NCBI GenBank assembly: GCA_964429995.1 | Contig: CAYSDY010000002.1 | Span: 62,001-126,000 of the forward strand | Length of the DNA stretch: 64,000 nucleotides | Reading direction: 5' to 3' | Source of the DNA: UBA583 sp964429995 | Lineage (GTDB): Archaea; Nanobdellota; Nanobdellia; Woesearchaeales; UBA583 | Shown here: piece after piece, positions 1 to 8,835 of the stretch | How positions within the stretch are numbered: position 1 is the stretch's first letter | Layout: each line of letters opens with the position of its first letter | Notes under the pieces: model-generated | The model's database searches: none | What the model was told of the DNA's origin: nothing | The model's input: only the letters and a program-made list of their open reading frames with translations | Program-made: the position numbers and the translations under genes

Positions 1-2
1 CA

Positions 3-2294
3 GATGAGGCACTTTACAGCCCATCAGAAATGGATGTTTTGGTTGTAGGAACCTTATTAAAGCATCATGATAATGGTGAAGAAGAAATTATTAAACATTT
101 TTATCCATCATCAAGCCTTGTTAATACTTATGAGGATTACAATTACATAATTGCTAAAAAAGTTGCTGTTCCTGTTGATTTAGAAATGCAAATAAGACAT
201 GAGTTAGATAGAATGAAGGATGAAAACATAGATTATGGAACTTTTTCAGCAGTAATATTAGGAGAACCTATTGATGATGAATGTGTAAATGGGAAAACAG
301 GTTTTGAGCATGAAATAATTAGCAATTATATAATTCCAAAACCAGAAGAAAAACCAACTTATGGTGATTATGAACCTTATACAAATCCTATAAATAAGCA
401 AAGATATATTGTTGATGGTGCGTGTGATTCTAAAATTACATTTAATAAAGATCAGCAAAAGATTTATGCAACAAGTGATTATGATTATGTTAAAATTCGT
501 TTTATAGGAGATAATAATTATAGAAAAACAACAGAAAAGGTTTACTCAATGTCTATTGATGATGATGAGTTTTTTGGTGAATATATTGATGTTGAAGTAT
601 ATGATTTTAGAATTAAAAGATTTTTGTTTTTCAAAATTGGTCGTGAAATTAAAGCTACATACAAATGTAGACTTAAATATGATGGATATTTCCAGTTTGA
701 TAAAACAAATGATGTAAACAAGGTTGTTTGTAAGGAAGGAGATGAATTAGAATGTAATTATATAGATGAAAATAAAGATGAAGAACCTATTGCTGTTATT
801 GATGATTCTGCAAAGATTAATGTTTATCAGAATGGTGCTTTTATAAAGCAGGATAGCATAACTTATAAGGATCTTTTGCTTAAAGGACATAAGGTTAGAA
901 TGTATCATAGGATTTCTGATGCATCATTGTTTGCAAGTGATACAATGTCAATATTAAAGAGCTTAACTCTTGAAAAGCATTTGACAAAATCTGGTGGCGT
1001 TACAAATGTTAGGGTTAAAATAAAAAATATACCCGTATCTTTAAGGAACAAACTTTATGTTTATCAGATAATATCAAAAAAGGATGTTTTATCTTTTAAC
1101 AGTATAAGATTTATAGATAATTCAGATGGAAAAAGGATGGTTCTTGATAAGGATCCTGTAATTGGTTGGTATTTTGAAGATACTGATTCAGATCTTGAGG
1201 TTGAATATTCTGTTGATGGTGATAATGAGGGTGGGGATCTTATAATTACTACTGAGCCTATATTATTTTTTGAAGGTGATCTTGTTGTAAATTACAGAAA
1301 TGATGATTGTAATCCTGGTGAGGCACAGGTTTTTGAAATTGATTCTTTGGAAAATTCAAACGTATATCTGCCTTTTAGCGGTAGAAATTATAAAATATGT
1401 ATTGCACATGTTACAGATGATCTTATTGCAAATGCAAATGAGCCATTTATAAATATATTTAATTATGCAAATGCTGGCAAGGTTTTTTCTTCTTATTCGC
1501 AAAAAGCTGTAGTTTCTGCAATAAATTCAACTCCTTTATACTGGAGAGTTAAAATTGCAAAGGAAAATCCATTAGGAACTTATACATGCCTTGGTTCTTT
1601 GCTTAATTCCCAAGAAACTCCTTCTACTTTTGGAGATTGTGCATTTAGCGATAACAGGATATGGATAAGTCTTGTTTATGATGTATTTCCACCTGTAAGT
1701 TCTATTAAAATACCATATATTGCACATACTATAAAATTTAAGATAGAATCTTCTGATTTACATTCTGGAGTGCATTCTCAATATGTATGTGTACTTGATG
1801 ATGATAATAATTGTGATTTTAGGCAATATTATGGTGAGGATGTTTTACTTACTTGTCCTGATGAATGGGAATGTAATAAAATAGTACGTTTTTTTGCAAT
1901 TGATAATGAAGGTAACATAGAGGATGTAAAAGAGGAAAATATTACACTTATACAGGAAGGTTCTGCATGTCAGGCTGATTGTACTGCCAAACCTTTTCCT
2001 AATAGGTATATAAGTACATGTAGAAATATGAATGGATGTAAATATGCAAGTTTAAATGGTGATGATGGAGCAAAGATTGCAGATTCATGTCATTATTCTG
2101 TTCTTGATACATGGGTTTTATATAATCAGACTCATGAAGTTAAATGTCCTAATGGTCCTTACAGATTGAAAAAACATACTGACATAATGCTTGATTTGCA
2201 TGATAGCATATGTAAAAATTTAAGAAGGATATCTGTGCCTGTGATAATAAATGGTGTGCCTACAGACATGTTATTTGTTTATTGTAAGGATTAA
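3..2294 (+). CDS. Large surface-type protein, 5' end outside window
   Basis: The reading frame is open to the first bases of the window, so the N-terminus is missing; the first ATG inside is at 30. No signal peptide can be judged. The protein looks extracellular: long beta-rich acidic stretches, and near the C-terminus an Ig-like segment (FPPVSSIKIPY, then paired cysteines VCVLDDDNNC and CPDEWEC, then FFAIDNEGNIED) of the kind repeated in large secreted proteins of DPANN archaea. The last 110 residues are cysteine-rich (eight or more Cys), suggesting a disulfide-stabilised terminal domain. No membrane anchor is seen at the C-terminus. The pilus-assembly gene at 3304 lies downstream on the same strand but two minus-strand genes intervene. 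Function unknown; adhesin or S-layer-associated protein is an inference. Confidence 0.75.
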   Translation, partial: DEALYSPSEMDVLVVGTLLKHHDNGEEEIIKHFYPSSSLVNTYEDYNYIIAKKVAVPVDLEMQIRHELDRMKDENIDYGTFSAVILGEPIDDECVNGKTGFEHEIISNYIIPKPEEKPTYGDYEPYTNPINKQRYIVDGACDSKITFNKDQQKIYATSDYDYVKIRFIGDNNYRKTTEKVYSMSIDDDEFFGEYIDVEVYDFRIKRFLFFKIGREIKATYKCRLKYDGYFQFDKTNDVNKVVCKEGDELECNYIDENKDEEPIAVIDDSAKINVYQNGAFIKQDSITYKDLLLKGHKVRMYHRISDASLFASDTMSILKSLTLEKHLTKSGGVTNVRVKIKNIPVSLRNKLYVYQIISKKDVLSFNSIRFIDNSDGKRMVLDKDPVIGWYFEDTDSDLEVEYSVDGDNEGGDLIITTEPILFFEGDLVVNYRNDDCNPGEAQVFEIDSLENSNVYLPFSGRNYKICIAHVTDDLIANANEPFINIFNYANAGKVFSSYSQKAVVSAINSTPLYWRVKIAKENPLGTYTCLGSLLNSQETPSTFGDCAFSDNRIWISLVYDVFPPVSSIKIPYIAHTIKFKIESSDLHSGVHSQYVCVLDDDNNCDFRQYYGEDVLLTCPDEWECNKIVRFFAIDNEGNIEDVKEENITLIQEGSACQADCTAKPFPNRYISTCRNMNGCKYASLNGDDGAKIADSCHYSVLDTWVLYNQTHEVKCPNGPYRLKKHTDIMLDLHDSICKNLRRISVPVIINGVPTDMLFVYCKD

Positions 2295-2332
2295 TCTTAA
2301 TATAATTTATAAAAATATGTGATGAGTTTTTT

Positions 2333-2773
2333 TTAAAAATTTCTTTTTATGTTGTTAAGATTTAGTTTTTGTTTTGTTTCTTCTGATACTTCACATAGTA
2401 ACATGTTATATATCATATCCATTTTAGCATTCAATGATATCATATTTGTCTGTATTATTTCAATTTTGTTTTCTATCAATTCAATTTTACCTTTTATTAG
2501 TTCTGAACTTAAATCTTGTTTTTGTGGTTGCTCAAAGGGATTTTTTGACATGTTTGGTTGTTGTTCTAAATTGTTTTGCATTGAAAATGGATTGCTAAAA
2601 CTTGGATTTGTTTGAATATTTTCATTGTTGTTTGAAACAGATTGCATGATTGGTTTGTTTTCATTTGTATTTGTGAAGAATGATTTATTACTATCTTCCA
2701 TTTCGTTTAATGATGGAAGCTTTATATTGTCAAGATTAAAACCTTTATCTTCTTTTTTAAATGGATTGTACAT
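2333..2773 (-). CDS. Hypothetical protein, disordered N-terminus and coiled coil
   Basis: A 146-residue protein not recognised as a named family. The first 85 residues are Asn/Gln/Ser/Pro-rich and probably disordered (NPF motifs recur: YNPFKKED, SNPFSMQ, KNPFEQPQ). Residues about 88-125 form a heptad-like helix (ELIKGKIELIENKIEIIQTN) suited to a coiled coil, followed by a short charged tail. No membrane segment or cysteine cluster. It converges with the surface-protein gene upstream of it on the plus strand and is followed at 2833 by another minus-strand gene, spacing 59 bases. The plus-strand frame opposite (2349-2615) is a shadow. An oligomeric scaffold is possible but only an inference. 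Confidence 0.7.
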   Translation of the reverse strand: MYNPFKKEDKGFNLDNIKLPSLNEMEDSNKSFFTNTNENKPIMQSVSNNNENIQTNPSFSNPFSMQNNLEQQPNMSKNPFEQPQKQDLSSELIKGKIELIENKIEIIQTNMISLNAKMDMIYNMLLCEVSEETKQKLNLNNIKRNF

Positions 2774-2832
2774 AGAACTCTTTCTTTAAAATTTTATTAA
2801 TTAATTTATATTAACTATTAAATAATAAAAAA

Positions 2833-3165
2833 TTAGGCCTGATTTTTAAGTGAACAATCAACAGAAATGTCAAAACTTATTTTTCCATTTTCTATTGTAA
2901 GGTTTTCAATCCAAAGGTCGTTTAAAATATATGCATTGTTTATTTTTATGTTTTTTCTTACTATTGATTCTATATTGTTTTCTATTTCTTCTTTTGTATA
3001 GTAGGCATTGTTATATGCAATTTTTTTACATTTGTTGCAATATTTAAAATTTATGGGCTTTAATTCGTCTATTGGAGGAGTGTCTAATTTAAAACATTGC
3101 TCACATTTTCCATTGTAAACATCTTGGGTTTTTTTTCCACACACATAACAGGTTTTCTTAAACAT
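2833..3165 (-). CDS. NMD3-like zinc-ribbon protein (short)
   Basis: A 110-residue protein with four cysteines in CxxC pairs at 6/9 and 21/24 (CYVCGKK, GKCEQC) and a third pair at 43/46 (YCNKC). The spacing and the pattern 'CxxCG ... G.C..C' followed by a second knuckle match the N-terminus of archaeal NMD3-related proteins (COG1499), which are linked to 60S/50S subunit export or maturation. Family members are usually much longer, so only the zinc-binding start plus about 50 residues of an alpha/beta region is present here. Either this lineage has a minimal form or the protein is a different zinc ribbon. It is transcribed away from the TadC-like gene at 3304. Confidence 0.6.
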   Translation of the reverse strand: MFKKTCYVCGKKTQDVYNGKCEQCFKLDTPPIDELKPINFKYCNKCKKIAYNNAYYTKEEIENNIESIVRKNIKINNAYILNDLWIENLTIENGKISFDISVDCSLKNQA

Positions 3166-3303
3166 AGATAATATTTATATTTATTATATTATAAATATAA
3201 CTGTAGTTGGGCAATTATTATTTTGTCATGAGATTCTAATTAATATAACTACCATAAAGAAGTATTATAACTTTAAAATAATAAGATATTATAATTTATA
3301 TAT

Positions 3304-5481
3304 ATGGACGATGAAAAAGAGTTGTTTCTTAGAAGCTTTGAAGAGAAACTTAAAAAACATCTTGATAGTAAGGCTTTAAACTCTTTGTCCAATGCTGATA
3401 ATTTTGATGATGACTTGTCTTCTGTTGAATATGAAAAATTTAGGATTGAAAAGATTTCTATTGCAGCTAACTGGTATGAAAAAGCCTGTAATATGGCTCA
3501 AAAACTCATGCCTATAAAACCTGACAAGAAAACATCAGAAAAATTTGAAAAGCAAATATATGATGCACATCTTAATTGTACTCCAATAGGTGTTCAAAGT
3601 TTAGCAATGCTTGTTCTTATGATTGCAATAATATCAGGTTTAATATTTCTTATGATTGTAAGTTTTACAATAGGGATTGGATTTGTGCTTGTTGCTCTTT
3701 CTGCTTATCTTATATTGCTTAAGGTTCCTGATCTTATGGCAAAAAAGACTAAAACAAAGGCCAATAATCAGATTATAATATCTGTTTTTTATATGGTTGC
3801 TTTTATGAGATTTAATTCTAATTTTGAATTGGCTGTTAATTTTGCAGCTAATTACCTTAATCCTCCACTGTCTTTGGACTTTAAAAGAATTCTTTGGCGA
3901 TTGCAGAATTCTGAGTTTCCGAATATAAAAACGGCAATGGATGATTATCTTATAGGTTGGAGGGATGATAATTTAGAATTTTTAGAGTCTGTCTATCTTA
4001 TTGAGAGTTCTTTGTATGAAACAGAAAATTTTAGAAGGATATCGCTTCTTGATAAGGCACTTGATATAATACTTCAGGGAAATTATGAAAAAATGCTTAA
4101 TTTTGCACAGGAATTAAGTGGAAAGGTTACAACTTTTAACATGATTGGAGTTGTGCTTCCAATTTTAGGACTTATAATACTTCCTTTGGCAGCTTCTTTT
4201 GGTGATCCTTTAGGGGTTTGGCAGATAGTTTTACTTTTATATAACATAATAATTCCTTTTGGTGTTATGTATTTTGGTTTTATACTTACTTTTAACAGAC
4301 CTTCTATGGCAAATGCCATAAGACCACCTGAAAATGTTAAGGATTATAGTAAAATGCAGATGTATCCTTTAAAAATCAGCAAAGAGAAAACAATTTACAT
4401 ATCTCCTAAAATTCCAGCGTTTTTAACTTTTTTCATATTTGCATTTATAGGATTTTCCCCTTTAATATTACATGCTGTAGGATATGACTTATTTTTAAAT
4501 GAACAACTTTTGCTTATATTTGGTGAGGATTCTGCTTTTGGAGTATTTCAGGAATACAAGGTTCTTAACAAGGGACTTATGAATGAGTATGTTTTTGGAC
4601 CTTATGGTGTTTATTCAGGACTTTTGAGCCTTTTTATCCCTTTATCCCTTGCTTTTGGAGTTGGAATATATTTAAAACATAAATATGGCAAACTTGTAGA
4701 ATTAAGAAATGCAACCAAAAAGCTTGAATTGCAGTTTCCATCTTCAATGTTTCAGTTAGGAAACAGAATAAGTGAAGGAATTTCTATTGAATTATCGTTT
4801 GGAGCTGTTGCACAAACGATGAAAGGAACTGAGGCTGGAAATTTTTTTTCAGATATCGATTCTAATGTTAAGTTTGAGGGAATGAGTGTTGAAAAAGCTA
4901 TATTTGACAAGAAGAAGGGTGCAATAAACAAATATTCTTCAGATCTTGTAATAAGTTCAATGAAAATATTAATACGTTCTATGGAAAAAGGTCCTGAGAT
5001 TGCAGCTAAAACATTGATAGATCTTTCAAGATATCTTACAGAAATACATCTTGCAAATCAAAGAATGAAAGATCTTTTATCTGAAAGTCTTGGTAGCATG
5101 AAAAGTCAGGCAAGATTTTTAGGTCCTGTAATATCAGGAGTTGTAATATCAATAGTTAGTCTTATTACAATGATTATGGGAGAACTCTCAAAGGCTACTT
5201 CTGAACTTGTAATAGAATCATCTCCTGCAGGATTTTCCAATTTTTTAGGTGAGAGTATTCCAACTTTTTTGTTTCAGGGTGTTGTTGGTGTGTATATAGT
5301 TATGCTTGTTGCAATTCTTGTTTATGTTGTTTCAAATCTTGAGTTTGGAGATGATGTTATATACATGAAACATGAGATAGGTCAAAGGCTTATGAGTGGT
5401 CTTATAACTTATGCTATCGTTGTCTTTATTGGGATTATAGCTTTTGCATTTATAGGTTCAAAAGTTTTGGCAAGCATGTAA
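3304..5481 (+). CDS. Archaeal type IV pilus/archaellum assembly membrane protein (TadC/ArlJ family)
   Basis: A 725-residue integral membrane protein with two copies of the type II secretion F domain, as in archaeal ArlJ/TadC-like platform proteins. Hydrophobic pairs occur near residues 98-140 (VLMIAIISGLIF), 275-330, 365-390, 440-460, 600-630, 660-685 and 700-722; the cytoplasmic F domains lie between them, about 155-275 and 470-600 (SMFQLGNRISEG is typical of the second). It anchors the secretion ATPase to the pilus or archaellum base. No ATPase gene is next to it in this window. The start ATG at 3304 follows TATA-like AT tracts by a few bases only, so the message is probably leaderless. EF-1A follows after a 111-base gap with its own promoter. 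Pilin-like genes at 7303, 16993, 19236 and 26766 are candidate clients. Confidence 0.88.
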   Translation: MDDEKELFLRSFEEKLKKHLDSKALNSLSNADNFDDDLSSVEYEKFRIEKISIAANWYEKACNMAQKLMPIKPDKKTSEKFEKQIYDAHLNCTPIGVQSLAMLVLMIAIISGLIFLMIVSFTIGIGFVLVALSAYLILLKVPDLMAKKTKTKANNQIIISVFYMVAFMRFNSNFELAVNFAANYLNPPLSLDFKRILWRLQNSEFPNIKTAMDDYLIGWRDDNLEFLESVYLIESSLYETENFRRISLLDKALDIILQGNYEKMLNFAQELSGKVTTFNMIGVVLPILGLIILPLAASFGDPLGVWQIVLLLYNIIIPFGVMYFGFILTFNRPSMANAIRPPENVKDYSKMQMYPLKISKEKTIYISPKIPAFLTFFIFAFIGFSPLILHAVGYDLFLNEQLLLIFGEDSAFGVFQEYKVLNKGLMNEYVFGPYGVYSGLLSLFIPLSLAFGVGIYLKHKYGKLVELRNATKKLELQFPSSMFQLGNRISEGISIELSFGAVAQTMKGTEAGNFFSDIDSNVKFEGMSVEKAIFDKKKGAINKYSSDLVISSMKILIRSMEKGPEIAAKTLIDLSRYLTEIHLANQRMKDLLSESLGSMKSQARFLGPVISGVVISIVSLITMIMGELSKATSELVIESSPAGFSNFLGESIPTFLFQGVVGVYIVMLVAILVYVVSNLEFGDDVIYMKHEIGQRLMSGLITYAIVVFIGIIAFAFIGSKVLASM

Positions 5482-5518
5482 AGCTTGTTTTAAATGATGT
5501 TTTGTTACTATCGAAATG

Positions 5519-5528
5519 TTTATAAAAC
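5519..5528 (+). promoter_or_regulatory. TATA box of the EF-1A gene
   Basis: TTTATAAAAC lies about 70 bases before the EF-1A ATG at 5593. With the usual 25-base offset transcription would start near 5548, leaving a leader of about 45 bases, longer than for the many leaderless genes here. Confidence 0.5.
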
Positions 5529-5592
5529 TAATTGAGTTCTTAATTATTAAATAATATTGTGTGTACTGCATAATATTTTAATTAATAAAAAA

Positions 5593-6867
5593 ATGGCAAG
5601 TAAAAAGGAACATTTTAATGTAGTGTTTATAGGACATGTAGATCATGGTAAATCAACAACAGTTGGTAGATTACTATTTGATGCAGGTGCTGTTGATGAA
5701 CAGACAATGAGAAAGAACAAGGAAAAGGCTGCTGAACTTGGAAAAGCAGGTTTTGAATTTGCTTATGTTATGGATAACTTAAAAGAAGAGCAGGAAAGAG
5801 GAGTTACAATAGATTTAAACCATAAAAAATTTGAAACAGAAAAATACGAATATACAATAATTGATGCTCCAGGTCATGCAGATTACATTAAAAACATGAT
5901 TACAGGTGTATCACAGGCTGATGCTGGTGTTTTGGTTGTTGCTGCAACTGATGGTGTTAATGCACAGACAAAAGAACATGCATACCTTTCAAAAACATTT
6001 GGAATTGATCAGCTTATTGTTGCTGTAAACAAAATGGATATGGTAAAATATACAGAAGCAAGATTCAATGAAGTTAAGGCTGAAATGGAAGGCTTGTTAA
6101 AACCATTAGGATTTAAAGCAATAAGATTTGTTCCAATTGCATCTCTTATGGGAGATAATGTTGTAAAGAAAAGTACAAATATGGATTGGTGGACAGGAGA
6201 AACTTTATTGTCAATGCTTGATGGCTTTGAAACAGGAGATAAACCAGTAAACTTACCATTAAGAATGCCAATTCAGGATGTTTATTCAATTAAAGGTGTA
6301 GGTCTTGTTCCTGTTGGAAGAGTTGAAACAGGAGTATTAAAGGCAAACAGTAAAATTATTGCTGTACCAGCAAAGAATGGAACAGGAATGGTTGGTGAAT
6401 GTAAAGAAGTTGAAATGCACCATGAAAAAATACCAGAAGCATTACCAGGTTACAATGTTGGATTTAATGCTAAAGGTTTTGTTAAAGGAGATCTTGCAAA
6501 AGGAGATGTAATAGGTTCTGTTACAAATCCACCAACACTTGTAAGTGAATTTACTGGTCAGATTTTGGTTTTAAACCATCCAAGTGTCATAACAGTAGGT
6601 TACTCACCAGTGTTCCATATTCACACAGCACAGGTTTCATGTAGAGTTACAGAAATTGTAAGAAAGTTAAATGGTGACAAAGCTGAACATCCAGATTTTA
6701 TAAGAAATGGAGATGCTGCTATTGTTAAATTTACACCATTAAAGGCTGTTGTAATTGAAAAGAAGGATGAAATACCTCAAATGGCAAGATTTGCTATAAG
6801 GGATTCTGGAAAAACAGTTGCTGCAGGTCAGTGTATGGATGTTGTAAAGAAAGAATTAAAACTATAA
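5593..6867 (+). CDS. tuf: Translation elongation factor 1-alpha (EF-Tu type GTPase)
   Basis: Delivers aminoacyl-tRNA to the ribosomal A site. The product is 424 residues from the ATG at 5593 (MASKKEHFN); an upstream in-frame ATG at 5557 would add twelve non-conserved residues and was rejected. Motifs: G1 GHVDHGKST at 14-22, switch region with ERGVTID near 69, G3 DAPGH at 91-95, G4 NKMD at 146-149, and the beta-barrel domains II and III up to the typical KAVVIEKK...PQMARFAIRDSGKTVAAG end. It is slightly short for archaeal EF-1A, mostly in domain II. The gene is followed after 17 bases by uS10, the classical archaeal order, so the two are co-transcribed. Codon use is of the highly expressed type with many GTT/GCA/GGA codons. 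Confidence 0.98.
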   Translation: MASKKEHFNVVFIGHVDHGKSTTVGRLLFDAGAVDEQTMRKNKEKAAELGKAGFEFAYVMDNLKEEQERGVTIDLNHKKFETEKYEYTIIDAPGHADYIKNMITGVSQADAGVLVVAATDGVNAQTKEHAYLSKTFGIDQLIVAVNKMDMVKYTEARFNEVKAEMEGLLKPLGFKAIRFVPIASLMGDNVVKKSTNMDWWTGETLLSMLDGFETGDKPVNLPLRMPIQDVYSIKGVGLVPVGRVETGVLKANSKIIAVPAKNGTGMVGECKEVEMHHEKIPEALPGYNVGFNAKGFVKGDLAKGDVIGSVTNPPTLVSEFTGQILVLNHPSVITVGYSPVFHIHTAQVSCRVTEIVRKLNGDKAEHPDFIRNGDAAIVKFTPLKAVVIEKKDEIPQMARFAIRDSGKTVAAGQCMDVVKKELKL

Positions 6868-6884
6868 TTCTTCCTATGTAAAAA

Positions 6885-7193
6885 ATGAGTAAGGCAAGAA
6901 TTAAGTTGATTGGGGATGACATTGCAGGGATTAACGCTTTTATTGATGAAATAAAAGATGTTGTGGACAAACTTGGTGTTTCTATGAGAGGTCCTATCCC
7001 AATGCCAACCAAAAAATTAAAGATCACAACAAGAAAATCGCCTGATGGTGAAGGAAAGGCATCTTTTGAAAGATATCAGATGAGAATCCATAAAAGGTTG
7101 ATAGATGTTGAGATCAATGAAAGAGTTTTAAAGAGAATTATAAAGATCAAGATTCCTCAGGGTGTCAAGATAGAGATAAAATTGGTTGAATAA
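6885..7193 (+). CDS. rpsJ: Ribosomal protein uS10
   Basis: A 102-residue small-subunit protein of normal archaeal length. MSKARIKLIGDD, GPIPMPTKKLKITTRKSP and the RMRIHKRLIDVE-like segment (YQMRIHKRLIDVEINERVL) are diagnostic of the S10 family, whose long loop reaches into the 30S head. It begins 17 bases after the EF-1A stop and forms an operon with it, as in many archaea. The downstream gene at 7303 has its own AT-rich promoter region. Confidence 0.97.
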   Translation: MSKARIKLIGDDIAGINAFIDEIKDVVDKLGVSMRGPIPMPTKKLKITTRKSPDGEGKASFERYQMRIHKRLIDVEINERVLKRIIKIKIPQGVKIEIKLVE

Positions 7194-7302
7194 AAAAAAC
7201 TTACCAATACTTCTAAATTATATTTGTTTTAATGTTACATATTGTTTGTTATTATTAATGAATTTTACAAAAATTTATAATAATGATTTTTAATTATTTG
7301 TT

Positions 7303-8754
7303 ATGATAACAATTTATTATTCTAAAAAGTGCATATCACCAGTTGTAGCTGTTGCTTTATTATTAGTTGTAGCAGTTATAGCAGTTGTAGGTTTTCAAAA
7401 CTGGTTTGATACGTATTCAACAAATATTTTAAGTGATGTTGAGAGTTCATCAGCAAATGATGTTAGAACCAGTAGAATAGAAACAATTGTTGGAAACAGT
7501 TTGTACATAAAAAATGATTATGATAATTTAACAATTAAAGATATAAAAGTCAATGGTTACAGTTGTTTTGATAGTGAAACAAATTATTCTAAAGGAATAT
7601 TAGAAATCAATATTACGGATTGTATAGTAAATTTGAATGTTAGTAATCCTGATGTTGTAGTTGTAACAGATAAAGGCTTGATTGAGAAGATGGTTTATGT
7701 TAAAAATGTTAATGTTACACAAACAGGTGCACCAACAACAGTGGGATTAAGTTGTTCTTTAAATGGTACTACTATTGCACATGATTCATCTTATACATTT
7801 TACGAATATGATAAACCATATAATAATCTAGCAGGATGCTTAGCGATTTCACAATTAAGAACATGTAATAATGGAACGTTGAATGGGTCAGATAACTATA
7901 GTTATGCAATATGTAATGATAGCTTAGCACCAAGCGAAGGTGGAGAATGGGTACTTGTGTTTGCTAATTTAGATTTAGGTGTTAACAATGATTTTTATGT
8001 AATGAAATATGAAGCAAAATTCGTAAATACAGCAAGTAAAACACAAGATGAAACATATAAAGGTTGGAGGTATAATGATTCAGGAGGTGATTTAAGTATA
8101 AGGTCATACCCAACACCTGAACCAATAACATATATTACTCAGACTCAGGCAATTTCTTCATGTGCTTCTTTGGGTGCAGGTTATAAATTGATAACTCGTG
8201 CAGAATGGGTAACAACAGCAAGAGAAACAGAAAATAATACATACAATTGGAATAGTGGTACAATATATTCAGGAAGTATGTATAGAGGACATAGTGATAA
8301 TTCACCTTCTTTATCTTTATCCGTAACAGATACAAATGATGGTTATATTGGAACAGGTCAAAATGGAACATCTGAACAAAGAAGAACTTTAAAATTGTAT
8401 ACAGGTGAAATAATATGGGATTTGGGAGGTAATGTATGGGAATGGAATAGTGATGTTTATAATAACAATACAGCAAGTAGTTTAGGGCAAAGTTCTACAG
8501 GATATTATGATTGGAATCAGATTCCATCAATCTATAATCATTTAAAACCTGTTAATGTAAATTTGTATTATATTCATGGAATAGGAAGGGTGCAATGTTA
8601 TACTGGAAATGCATACCCAAGTGGGACTATACATTCGTTTGCTTCTGGAGGTCATTGGTATGGACAGGCTTCTGGTCCTTTTGCATTAACATTAGCATAT
8701 GCTCCATCTCATCCTAGCTATCATATTGGTTTTCGTTGCTCCTATAATCCATAA
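7303..8754 (+). CDS. Pilin-like protein carrying an FGE/C-type-lectin-fold domain
   Basis: A 483-residue two-part protein. The N-terminus (KKCISPVVAVALLLVVAVIA) is the short charged segment plus hydrophobic helix of archaeal type IV pilins/archaellins. After about 120 residues of beta-rich stalk with N-glycosylation-type sequons comes a domain of about 260 residues like formylglycine-generating enzyme/sulfatase-modifying factor: VMKYEAKF near the start, YKLITRAEWVTTA, IIWDLGGNVWEWNSDV, and the final IGFRCSYNP. This fold is widely used as a binding scaffold. The last 40 residues (SGPFALTLAYAP...HIGFRC) resemble the variable region of diversity-generating retroelement targets. No reverse transcriptase is in the window. 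Probably a displayed adhesin assembled by the 3304-type machinery. Catalytic FGE activity is unlikely in this context. Confidence 0.8.
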   Translation: MITIYYSKKCISPVVAVALLLVVAVIAVVGFQNWFDTYSTNILSDVESSSANDVRTSRIETIVGNSLYIKNDYDNLTIKDIKVNGYSCFDSETNYSKGILEINITDCIVNLNVSNPDVVVVTDKGLIEKMVYVKNVNVTQTGAPTTVGLSCSLNGTTIAHDSSYTFYEYDKPYNNLAGCLAISQLRTCNNGTLNGSDNYSYAICNDSLAPSEGGEWVLVFANLDLGVNNDFYVMKYEAKFVNTASKTQDETYKGWRYNDSGGDLSIRSYPTPEPITYITQTQAISSCASLGAGYKLITRAEWVTTARETENNTYNWNSGTIYSGSMYRGHSDNSPSLSLSVTDTNDGYIGTGQNGTSEQRRTLKLYTGEIIWDLGGNVWEWNSDVYNNNTASSLGQSSTGYYDWNQIPSIYNHLKPVNVNLYYIHGIGRVQCYTGNAYPSGTIHSFASGGHWYGQASGPFALTLAYAPSHPSYHIGFRCSYNP

Positions 8755-8805
8755 TATTTGCGTTTTTATGGATTTTTAATTTTGTTAACTTTTAAAAGTG
8801 TATGA

Positions 8806-8815
8806 TTTATAAATA
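8806..8815 (+). promoter_or_regulatory. TATA box of elp3
   Basis: TTTATAAATA centred about 26 bases before the elp3 ATG at 8836, which implies a leaderless transcript and supports that start codon. Confidence 0.65.
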
Positions 8816-8835
8816 TTGTAGCCTTTTTTCTTATA

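Noticed and set aside
7303..8754. Possible sulfatase-activating formylglycine-generating enzyme
   Set aside because: The FGE-like fold is attached to a pilin N-terminus and no sulfatase is near; a binding function is more likely.
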